Assembly: GCF_000730645.1 (NCBI RefSeq)
Contig: NZ_BBIU01000017.1
Location: forward strand, 124,001 to 188,000
Direction: 5' to 3'
Source: Pseudomonas parafulva NBRC 16636 = DSM 17004
Lineage (GTDB): Bacteria; Pseudomonadota; Gammaproteobacteria; Pseudomonadales; Pseudomonadaceae
Length of the DNA stretch: 64,000 nt
In this document: positions 16,456-23,804 of the stretch, in pieces
Numbering within the stretch: the first letter of the stretch is position 1
How the letters are laid out: every line of letters starts with the position of its first letter
The notes under the pieces: model-generated
The model's database searches: none
What the model saw: only the letters and a program-made list of their open reading frames with translations
Told to the model about the DNA's origin: nothing
Made by a program: the position numbers and the translations under genes

Positions 16456-17846
16456 GCATGCGCCCAGTAATTGTCGGCGGTGGCTCGGCCGGTATGGCTG
16501 CCGCCATCGAGCTGGCCAACGAGGGGGTGGGCAGTGTGCTCATCGACGAAGCGTCGCGCCCCGGCGGCGTGGTGTTTCGCGGGCCATTGAGAGGCGGTGT
16601 AGACGTGGGTTACCTGGGCGCACGCTACAGCAAGGCCCTGGGCAAGCTGCACGCAGACTTCGCCACCTGTGCCAGGCACATCGACCTGCGCCTCAACAGC
16701 CGCGTGGTAGGCGCCGACAACCAGAGCCTGATGATGCTCGACGAGCAGGAGCAACTGCAGCCGGTGGGCTATGAACAACTGGTACTGGCGGCAGGCTGCC
16801 ACGAACGCAATGTGCCATTCCCGGGCTGGACTTTGCCCGGGGTGATGCTGCTGGGCGGGTTGCAGTTGCAGATCAAGAGCAACGTAGTGAAGCCGCTGGG
16901 CCGTACCTTGATTGCCGGTACCGGCCCGTTGCTGCCACTGGTTGCCTGCCAACTGCATGCAGCCGGCGCCAAAGTAACAGGTGTATTTGAGGCCTGTGCC
17001 TTCTCCCGCATTGCCCGGGAGACCCTGGCGCTGATGAACAAGCCGCAGCTGTTTCTCGATGGCCTGAGCATGCTGGGCTATCTCAAATTGCATGGCATCC
17101 CCATGCACTACGGCTGGGGCGTGGTGGCGGCGCGTGGTGAGGGGGAGTTGAGCGAGGTCAGCGTTGCGCCCTACGACCAGGCCTGGCAGGCCGACCTGAA
17201 ACGGGTGCAGCGCGAGTCGGTGCAAACCCTGGCGGTGGGTTATGGTTTCATTCCGCGCACCCAGCTAAGCCAGCAGTTGGGGCTGGCCCATGGCTACAGC
17301 GCAGACGGCTACCTGCGTGCTGAATGCAACGCGTGGCAGCAGAGCAACGTGCCGCACATTCACCTGGCCGGCGACATGGCTGGCATCCGCGGGGGTGAGG
17401 CAGCGATGCTGACCGGTCGTATAGCGGCGGTGTCTATTCTGCACCAGCGCGGCGTGCTCAACGCCGAGCAGGCCATCGAGCGGCGCGAGCGTTACCTGGG
17501 GCAACTGGCGGGCATTGGCCGCTTTCGCTCCGGGGTGGAACGCTACACCGCACGGGGCCCCGCGCAAGTCGAGTTGCCACAGGCCGACACGGTGATCTGC
17601 CGCTGCGAACAGGTCACCCGGGAGGCCATCGACCTCGCCCTGCAGCAGGGCGTGCAGGACATGGCCGGGCTGAAAATGCGCACCCGGGTCAGCATGGGCG
17701 ACTGCCAGGGGCGCATGTGCGTGGGCTATTGCAGCGACCGCCTACGCGCCGCCACCGGCCGTGCCGACGTGGGTTGGCTAAGGCCGAGGTTCCCGGTGGA
17801 CCCCGTCCCGTTTTCCGCATTCAAGCACTTGGGCACGGAGGCCTGA
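16452..17846 (+). CDS. hcnB: hydrogen cyanide synthase subunit HcnB
   Basis: 464 residues, the same as I recall for P. aeruginosa HcnB. N-terminal FAD-binding VGGGSAGMAAAIELA (about 8-22), a second dinucleotide site TLIAGTGPLLP, and a C-terminal BFD-like [2Fe-2S] region with CRCEQVTREAID and GDCQGRMCVGYC. It also resembles the alpha subunit of opine oxidase-type enzymes, but the order HcnA-HcnB-HcnC and the sequence of HcnC settle the assignment. Translation is coupled to hcnA. Confidence 0.93.
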   Translation: MSMRPVIVGGGSAGMAAAIELANEGVGSVLIDEASRPGGVVFRGPLRGGVDVGYLGARYSKALGKLHADFATCARHIDLRLNSRVVGADNQSLMMLDEQEQLQPVGYEQLVLAAGCHERNVPFPGWTLPGVMLLGGLQLQIKSNVVKPLGRTLIAGTGPLLPLVACQLHAAGAKVTGVFEACAFSRIARETLALMNKPQLFLDGLSMLGYLKLHGIPMHYGWGVVAARGEGELSEVSVAPYDQAWQADLKRVQRESVQTLAVGYGFIPRTQLSQQLGLAHGYSADGYLRAECNAWQQSNVPHIHLAGDMAGIRGGEAAMLTGRIAAVSILHQRGVLNAEQAIERRERYLGQLAGIGRFRSGVERYTARGPAQVELPQADTVICRCEQVTREAIDLALQQGVQDMAGLKMRTRVSMGDCQGRMCVGYCSDRLRAATGRADVGWLRPRFPVDPVPFSAFKHLGTEA

Positions 17847-17847
17847 C

Positions 17848-19086
17848 ATGAACAAGACCTACGACATCGTAATCGCCGGCGCCGGGGTAATTGGCGCTTC
17901 GTGTGCGTACCAGCTGTCAAAGCGCGGCAACCTGCGCATTGCGCTGATCGACGACAAGCGCCCTGGCAACGCCACCCGCGCCTCGGCCGGGGGGCTGTGG
18001 GCCATCGGCGAATCGGTGGGCCTGGGGTGCGGGGTAATCTTCTTTCGCATGCTCTCGTCCCAGGCCAAGCGCCAGGCCCATGGCGCGGCAGTGGCGGTGG
18101 ATTCGAGCACACCGCACATCCTGCCCCAGTGTTTTTTCGAGCTGGCCTTACAGTCCAATGCGCTATACCCCCAGTTGCACCAGGAACTGATCGAACGCCA
18201 TGGCATGGACTTCAAGTTCGAGCGCACTGGGCTCAAGTACGTGATCCAGGACGATGAGGACCAGCTGTACGCCGAGCACATCGTGCGGCACATCCCGCAC
18301 CTGCAGGCGCAGGTGCGCTGGCTGGACCGCAAGGCCTTGCGCGAAACGGAGCCCGCCGTCACCGACCAGGCCAATGGCGCCCTGGAGTTTCTCTGCGACC
18401 ACCAGGTGAGCCCTTATCGCCTGGGCGATGCGTATATGGAAGCGGCGCGGCAGAACGGCGTCGACCTGTACCTCAACACCCCGGTCACAGGCGTGTTGCA
18501 CCAAGGTGGGCGGGTCAAGGGCGTGCGTACGGCGCAGGCGGGGGATTTCCATTGCAACACCCTGATCAACGCAGCCGGTGCCTGGGCCGCTGAGCTGAGT
18601 GAATGGGCCACAGGGCTGTCCATCCCGGTGAAGCCGGTGAAAGGCCAGATCGTGTTGACCGAGCGCCTACCCAAGCTGCTGAACGGCTGCATCACCACCA
18701 GCGATTGCTACATGGCACAGAAGGATAACGGCGAAATCCTGATAGGCAGCACCACCGAGGAAAAGGGCTATGACGTCACCACTACATTCCCAGAGATCAG
18801 CAGCCTGGTGCAGGGTGCGACCCGTTGCGTGCCGGCATTGGCCGACGTCAACCTGAAGCGTACCTGGGCCGGCCTGCGGCCGGGCTCGCCAGATGAACTG
18901 CCGATCCTGGGCCCCGTAGATGACATGCCGGGGTACTTTAATGCCTGCGGGCATTTCCGCACCGGCATCCTGACCTCGGCCATCACAGGGGTCATGCTGG
19001 ACAAAGTGATCCACGACGAAGCCCTGCCGCTGGATATCACGCCGTTTCTGGCGCGACGGTTCCACAAGGTGGCCACCCCGGCCTGA
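17848..19086 (+). CDS. hcnC: hydrogen cyanide synthase subunit HcnC
   Basis: 412 residues. FAD-dependent DAO-type amine oxidase: GAGVIGASCAYQLSKR at about residues 11-26, ATRASAGGLWAIGESVG, and the C-terminal RTWAGLRPGSPDELPILGP. It carries the glycine-oxidising site of the complex. It starts two bases after the hcnB stop. The sequence is very close to the HcnC of fluorescent pseudomonads as I remember it, so I regard the operon as a true cyanide synthase. Cyanide is a biocontrol and insect-toxicity factor. Confidence 0.93.
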   Translation: MNKTYDIVIAGAGVIGASCAYQLSKRGNLRIALIDDKRPGNATRASAGGLWAIGESVGLGCGVIFFRMLSSQAKRQAHGAAVAVDSSTPHILPQCFFELALQSNALYPQLHQELIERHGMDFKFERTGLKYVIQDDEDQLYAEHIVRHIPHLQAQVRWLDRKALRETEPAVTDQANGALEFLCDHQVSPYRLGDAYMEAARQNGVDLYLNTPVTGVLHQGGRVKGVRTAQAGDFHCNTLINAAGAWAAELSEWATGLSIPVKPVKGQIVLTERLPKLLNGCITTSDCYMAQKDNGEILIGSTTEEKGYDVTTTFPEISSLVQGATRCVPALADVNLKRTWAGLRPGSPDELPILGPVDDMPGYFNACGHFRTGILTSAITGVMLDKVIHDEALPLDITPFLARRFHKVATPA

Positions 19087-19128
19087 AACAGTGTGCCGGT
19101 CACGTCATGAACAGGATTGAAGGCGGGC

Positions 19129-19141
19129 TGAAATCGTTTCA
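19129..19141 (+). promoter_or_regulatory. MetR box upstream of mesX-mesD
   Basis: TGAAATCGTTTCA is an exact match to the MetR operator TGAA-N5-TTCA. It lies 77-89 bases before the mesX start codon. The presumed regulator is encoded downstream at 21281. Confidence 0.75.
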
Positions 19142-19217
19142 GTTCCGCCTGGCCAATGCGCCACTTTAAGATGCCCCTCAATTTGAAGGCCTTGGCATTT
19201 GAGTGGACCTCGTGATC

Positions 19218-20204
19218 ATGACAACTTCCCCGTTTACATTCAGCCTTAAAAGCGTCAGTTTTGACGAACATTATCGCCCCTGCGAAAACACCCGCATCAC
19301 CACCAACTTTGCCAACTTGGCGAGGGGTGAGCAGCGCCAGGAAAACTTGCGCAATACCTTGGGCATGATCAATAACCGCTTCAATGCCCTGGCCCATTGG
19401 GACAACCCAAACGCCGACCGCTACCGCGTAGAACTGGATATCGTTTCTGTCGAAATGGCGATCGGCAGCGGGCGCAGCGGCACTGCCCTGCCCCTGATCG
19501 AAATTCTTAAAACCACCGTTGTCGACCAGCAAACAGGGGCCCGCCTGCCAGGCGTCGTCGGCAATAACTTTTCGTCCTACGTGCGCGATTATGATTTCAG
19601 TGTCGTGCTGCTGGAGCACAACCGCGACCGGAAGGCATTCAGCACCCCTGCGCACTTCGGCGAGTTGCATGGCAAGCTGTTCAAACACTTCCTGCAATCG
19701 GACGCCTACCGGACGCACTTTGAAAAACAGCCGGTTATTTGCCTGAGTGTCTCCAGCAGCCGCACCTACCGTCGCACCGAGAACCAGCACCCGGTATTGG
19801 GTTACGAGTACCAGCAGGACGCGTACTCCCTGACCGATGACTATTTTGCAAAGATGGGGTTGCGCGTTCGCTACTTCATGCCGCCCAACAGTGTGGCGCC
19901 GCTGGCCTTCTATTTCGCCGGGGACCTGCTTAACGATTACACCGCCCTGGAACTGATCAGCACCGTCAGCACGATGGACACCTTCCAGAAGATCTACCGG
20001 CCTGAAATCTACAATGCCAATGCCGTGGCGGGCGCCACTTACCAGCCCAGCCTCGAGCACGGTGATTACTCGCTGACGCGTATCGTGTACGACCGCGAAG
20101 AGCGCAGCCGGCTAGCCATTGAACAAGGGCGATTTGCCGAAGCGCACTTCATCACGCCCTACCACACGATTCTCGAGCAATGGTCCGCGAACTACGCGGC
20201 CTGA
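19218..20204 (+). CDS. mesX: MesX (DUF1852), partner of folate-independent methionine synthase
   Basis: 328 residues. The ATG at 19218 is preferred over a GTG five codons upstream because GAGTGGA precedes it at proper spacing and the product starts MTTSPFTFSLKSV, as in relatives. The ITTNFANLARGE and NTLGMINNRFNALAHWDNP blocks are characteristic of DUF1852. Published fitness and genetic work on folate-independent methionine synthases assigns this family as an oxygen-linked partner of MesD; the chemistry is unresolved. Soluble, with no metal motif that I can be sure of. First gene of the mesX-mesD pair, 27 bases ahead of mesD. Confidence 0.85.
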   Translation: MTTSPFTFSLKSVSFDEHYRPCENTRITTNFANLARGEQRQENLRNTLGMINNRFNALAHWDNPNADRYRVELDIVSVEMAIGSGRSGTALPLIEILKTTVVDQQTGARLPGVVGNNFSSYVRDYDFSVVLLEHNRDRKAFSTPAHFGELHGKLFKHFLQSDAYRTHFEKQPVICLSVSSSRTYRRTENQHPVLGYEYQQDAYSLTDDYFAKMGLRVRYFMPPNSVAPLAFYFAGDLLNDYTALELISTVSTMDTFQKIYRPEIYNANAVAGATYQPSLEHGDYSLTRIVYDREERSRLAIEQGRFAEAHFITPYHTILEQWSANYAA

Positions 20205-20231
20205 CCGCCCCTGCATGCAAGGCTACTGTCC

Positions 20232-21272
20232 ATGAAAACGTTATTGCCCACGTCCACCGCCGGCAGCTTGCCGAAACCCTCCTGGCTCGCAGAGCCTGAA
20301 ACCCTGTGGTCACCGTGGAAGCTGCAAGACGCAGGCCTGCGCGAAGGCAAGCAGGATGCATTGCGCCTGGCGCTGCAAGAACAACAGCACGCGGGTATCG
20401 ATATTGTCAGCGACGGCGAACAGACCCGTCAGCACTTCGTCACCACGTTCATCGAACACCTCAGCGGCGTTGATTTCGAAAAGCGGGAAACCGTCCGAAT
20501 CCGTGACCGCTACGATGCCAGCGTGCCCACGGTGGTCGGCGAGGTAGCCCGCCTCAAGCCGGTGTTCGTAGAGGATGCGCGGTTCTTGCGCCAGCAAACC
20601 CGGCAGCCTATCAAGTGGGCATTGCCTGGCCCGATGACCATGATCGACACGCTCTACGACAGCCACTACAAGAGCCGCGAAAAGCTGGCCTGGGAGTTCG
20701 CCAAGATTCTCAACCAGGAAGCGCGCGAGCTGGAAGCGGCCGGCGTGGATATCATCCAGTTCGACGAACCCGCGTTCAATGTGTTCTTCGACGAAGTGAA
20801 CGACTGGGGTGTGGCAACGCTGGAGCGGGCAATCGAAGGCCTGAAATGCGAAACCGCCGTGCATATCTGTTACGGCTACGGCATCAAGGCCAACACCGAC
20901 TGGAAAAAGACACTGGGTTCGGAGTGGCGCCAGTACGAGGAAGCGTTCCCGAAACTGCAGCAGTCCAGCATCGACATCGTTTCGTTGGAGTGCCACAACT
21001 CGCGCGTGCCCATGGACCTCATCGAATTGATCCGTGGCAAGAAGGTGATGGTAGGTGCCATCGACGTGGCAACCCACACCGTCGAAACGCCAGAGGAAGT
21101 GGCCAATACGCTGCGCAAGGCACTGGCGTTTGTCGATGCCGACAAGCTGTACCCGTGCACCAACTGCGGCATGGCACCCCTGCCCCGCCAGGTGGCCAGT
21201 GGCAAGCTGCGGGCGCTGAGTGCAGGTGCCGACATCGTGCGCCGTGAGCTCGCTGCGCAGCAACTGCCTTAG
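20232..21272 (+). CDS. mesD: folate-independent methionine synthase MesD (core-MetE like)
   Basis: 346 residues, about half of MetE: only the catalytic barrel is present. Zinc ligands are visible as His and Cys in VHICYGYG, Glu in SLECHNSR and Cys in CTNCGMAPLP; the IIQFDEPAF strand is also conserved. It makes methionine from homocysteine with a methyl donor other than methyl-folate, and depends on MesX. It is followed nine bases later by metR. Confidence 0.87.
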   Translation: MKTLLPTSTAGSLPKPSWLAEPETLWSPWKLQDAGLREGKQDALRLALQEQQHAGIDIVSDGEQTRQHFVTTFIEHLSGVDFEKRETVRIRDRYDASVPTVVGEVARLKPVFVEDARFLRQQTRQPIKWALPGPMTMIDTLYDSHYKSREKLAWEFAKILNQEARELEAAGVDIIQFDEPAFNVFFDEVNDWGVATLERAIEGLKCETAVHICYGYGIKANTDWKKTLGSEWRQYEEAFPKLQQSSIDIVSLECHNSRVPMDLIELIRGKKVMVGAIDVATHTVETPEEVANTLRKALAFVDADKLYPCTNCGMAPLPRQVASGKLRALSAGADIVRRELAAQQLP

Positions 21273-21280
21273 CGCTGCCC

Positions 21281-22216
21281 GTGATCGACCTGAGACACCT
21301 GCGCACCCTACGTGCCCTGCGCGAGGCCGATAGCCTGCCCGACGCTGCCGAACGCCTGCACCTGACCCAGTCGGCGCTGTCGCATCAGTTTCGCGAGCTG
21401 GAAAGCCGGGTGGGCATGCCGGTGTTCGTGCGCAAGTCCAAACCGGTGCGTTTCACCACTGCAGGCTTGAAGCTGTTGCAGTTGGCGGACCAGGTGCTGC
21501 CGCTTATCCGCAGCACCGAGCGTAACCTGGCCAAACTGGCAGGCGGTGCGGCGGACCGGTTGCACATCGCCATCGAGTGCCACAGTTGCTACCAGTGGCT
21601 GATGCCCTCGCTGGACGAGTTTCGCAGCGCCTGGCCAGAGGTGGAACTGGACCTCGCGTCGGGGCTGTCGTTTGCGCCGCTGCCGGCCTTGGCCCGCGGC
21701 GACCTGGACCTGGTGGTCACCTCCGACCCCATCCCTCTGCCCGGCATTACCTACGTGCCGCTGTTCGGGTACGAGGCCGTGCTGGCCATCGACAAACACC
21801 ATGCGCTGCGTGCAAAAGCCTACGTGGAACCTGCCGACCTCTCCGGGCAGACCTTGATCACCTACCCCATCGAGCGCGACCGGCTGGACATCTTCACCCG
21901 CTTCCTGGACCCGGCCGACCTTGAACCTGCACAGGTACGCACGGCAGAAATGACCATCATGATGATGCAACTGGTGGCCAGCGGCCGGGGTGTCTGCTGC
22001 CTGCCGAACTGGGCGGTGCATGAATACACCACCCGTGGCTACGTGCTCGCCAGGCGCCTGGGCGCTGAAGGCGTGCAGGCAACGCTGTACGCCGGGGTAC
22101 GAAGCGACATGCTGGAGATGGCTTACATGAGCGACTTTCTGCTCACCGCGAAAGATATTTCGTTTACCACACTGGAGGGCGTGAATGCGGTGGGAGGCGC
22201 GACGGGCACCCTGTAG
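21281..22216 (+). CDS. metR: LysR-type regulator MetR
   Basis: 311 residues from a GTG start (the frame has no earlier usable ATG). N-terminal winged helix MIDLRHLRTLRALREADSLPDAAERLHLTQSALSHQ, the MetR version of the LysR helix-turn-helix. The effector domain (IECHSCYQWLMPSLDEFR) would sense homocysteine. It probably activates mesX-mesD through the MetR box at 19129, so the cluster regulates itself. Confidence 0.88.
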   Translation: MIDLRHLRTLRALREADSLPDAAERLHLTQSALSHQFRELESRVGMPVFVRKSKPVRFTTAGLKLLQLADQVLPLIRSTERNLAKLAGGAADRLHIAIECHSCYQWLMPSLDEFRSAWPEVELDLASGLSFAPLPALARGDLDLVVTSDPIPLPGITYVPLFGYEAVLAIDKHHALRAKAYVEPADLSGQTLITYPIERDRLDIFTRFLDPADLEPAQVRTAEMTIMMMQLVASGRGVCCLPNWAVHEYTTRGYVLARRLGAEGVQATLYAGVRSDMLEMAYMSDFLLTAKDISFTTLEGVNAVGGATGTL

Positions 22217-22227
22217 GCAGGCAATAT

Positions 22228-22246
22228 ACTAATGAGATACATTATC
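22228..22246 (+). promoter_or_regulatory. Fur-like box upstream of the ECF sigma gene
   Basis: ACTAATGAGATACATTATC agrees with the 19-base Fur consensus at 14 positions by my count. It lies 28 bases before the sigma-factor ATG, as expected for iron-starvation sigma genes. Confidence 0.65.
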
Positions 22247-22274
22247 AGTAAAACTGCCTACGGGTTTGCTGTTG

Positions 22275-22778
22275 ATGTCCCACACCTCCGAACCTCAATC
22301 GTTTCACGCCCTGTATGCTGAACACAGCGAATGGCTGCGCCACTGGCTAAGACGCAAGTTGGGGTGCCGTGAACAGGCTGCCGATATCGCACAGGACACA
22401 TTCGTGCGCTTGCTCGCGCAGCGCCAGCAGGTTCGCCTGAGCTTCCCTCGCGGCTACCTGAGCCGCATCGCCCGCAGCCTGATGATCGACCAGTACCGAC
22501 GTCGGCTACTGGAGCAAGCCTATCTGGACAGCCTGGCAGCCGCGCCCACGCCTGTTGCGATCTGCGCCGAGCAGCGCGAGATGATCATGCAAGCCCTTGT
22601 GCAGATCGACAAACTGTTGGACGGCCTGGGTACACGCACCCGCGAGGTGTTTTTGCTGGCACAGCTCGACGGGTTGAAGCACGTGGAAATCGCACGCCAG
22701 CTGGGGTTGTCGACCAATACCGTGAGCAAACATTTCGTACGGGCCATGACCCATTGCCTGCTGCTGATGGATGACTGA
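22275..22778 (+). CDS. ECF sigma factor, iron-starvation (FecI/PvdS-like)
   Basis: 167 residues from the ATG at 22275. Region 2 (REQAADIAQDTFVRLL and PRGYLSRIARSLMIDQYRRR) and region 4 (REVFLLAQLDGLKHVEIARQLGLSTNTVSKH) are both intact; there are no extra domains. It directs RNA polymerase to the receptor promoter when the cognate siderophore binds. FecR and the receptor gene follow in the same direction. No strong ribosome site is visible. Confidence 0.92.
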   Translation: MSHTSEPQSFHALYAEHSEWLRHWLRRKLGCREQAADIAQDTFVRLLAQRQQVRLSFPRGYLSRIARSLMIDQYRRRLLEQAYLDSLAAAPTPVAICAEQREMIMQALVQIDKLLDGLGTRTREVFLLAQLDGLKHVEIARQLGLSTNTVSKHFVRAMTHCLLLMDD

Positions 22779-22781
22779 GCC

Positions 22782-23711
22782 TTGAGCGATACGCTGGACA
22801 TCAAAACGCTGGAGGCAGCTGCTACCTGGTACGTTGCCCTCAACCAGGGCGATGAACAGGCCTGCAAGGCCCACGCCGAATGGGTACGCAGCCACCCGCA
22901 CCACGCTCAGGCCTGGGCGCGGGTAGAACGCTTGCAGGCCAGCTTCGGGCGCCTGGACGGGGTCACGGCACGGCCCCTGCTGCAGGCCACCGTCGTCGAC
23001 AGGCGCAGTGTGTTGAAAGTCTTGGGGGTGCTCATGGCAGCCAGCGCGGCGGGCCTGGCAGCAAGCGTCACACCCTGGCAAGGCGCGCTGGCAACCTATC
23101 GTACAGCCACTGCCCAGCGTCAGCAGGTGCGGCTGCCGGATGGCACGCAGGTCACGCTCAACACCCGCACGGCCATGGGCATCGACTTCAGCGCCACCCA
23201 GCGGCTGATCACCCTGCACCATGGCGAACTGCTGGTGGGCACAGCGGCTGACCCGGGGCAGCGGCCTCTGATCGTGCAGCTTGCACAAGGCCGAATTCAT
23301 ACCCACGCCGCGCGGTTTCTGGTGCGCAGCGAGAACGCCTGGGCCCAGGCCAGCGTGCTTGAGCAGGCCATCGAGGTGGCTAATGCAGGCGCCACGGTAC
23401 ACCTTGAAGCCGGCCAGCAGCTGCGCTTCACCGCCTCGTCCCACGGCGCGGTGCTGCCGCTGCAGGCAGGCACCGGCGCATGGAGTGGCGGCCAGCTGGT
23501 GGTCAGTGGCTGGCCCCTGGGGGCGTTCATCGACGAGCTGTCACGCTACCGCCCGGGGCACCTGGCCTGTGACCCTGCGGTTGCGGGGTTGCGTGTGTCG
23601 GGGGCATTCCAGTTGGGGGACACCGATCGGGTGCTGGACAACCTCAGCGGCACACTGCCTGTGCGTATCAACCGCTTCACCCGCTATTGGGCCACGGTGG
23701 AACCTGCGTGA
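22782..23711 (+). CDS. FecR-type anti-sigma / signal transducer
   Basis: 309 residues from a TTG start three bases after the sigma stop. Cytoplasmic N-terminal FecR domain (ATWYVALNQGDEQACKAHAEW), one membrane segment (about residues 72-90, SVLKVLGVLMAASAAGLAA), then the periplasmic part with the RQQVRLPDGTQVTLNTRTA motif and a C-terminal STN-like region that meets the receptor's signalling domain. It holds the sigma factor until siderophore uptake is sensed. Confidence 0.92.
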   Translation: MSDTLDIKTLEAAATWYVALNQGDEQACKAHAEWVRSHPHHAQAWARVERLQASFGRLDGVTARPLLQATVVDRRSVLKVLGVLMAASAAGLAASVTPWQGALATYRTATAQRQQVRLPDGTQVTLNTRTAMGIDFSATQRLITLHHGELLVGTAADPGQRPLIVQLAQGRIHTHAARFLVRSENAWAQASVLEQAIEVANAGATVHLEAGQQLRFTASSHGAVLPLQAGTGAWSGGQLVVSGWPLGAFIDELSRYRPGHLACDPAVAGLRVSGAFQLGDTDRVLDNLSGTLPVRINRFTRYWATVEPA

Positions 23712-23804
23712 ATTCAGCGCCCAGGGGTTGGTGTTTTTGATTCTCGTCCGACTAGGTCAGTAGAGGCGCAAAGACGCCCTTCACTGCCACCTCAAGGACC
23801 CGAC

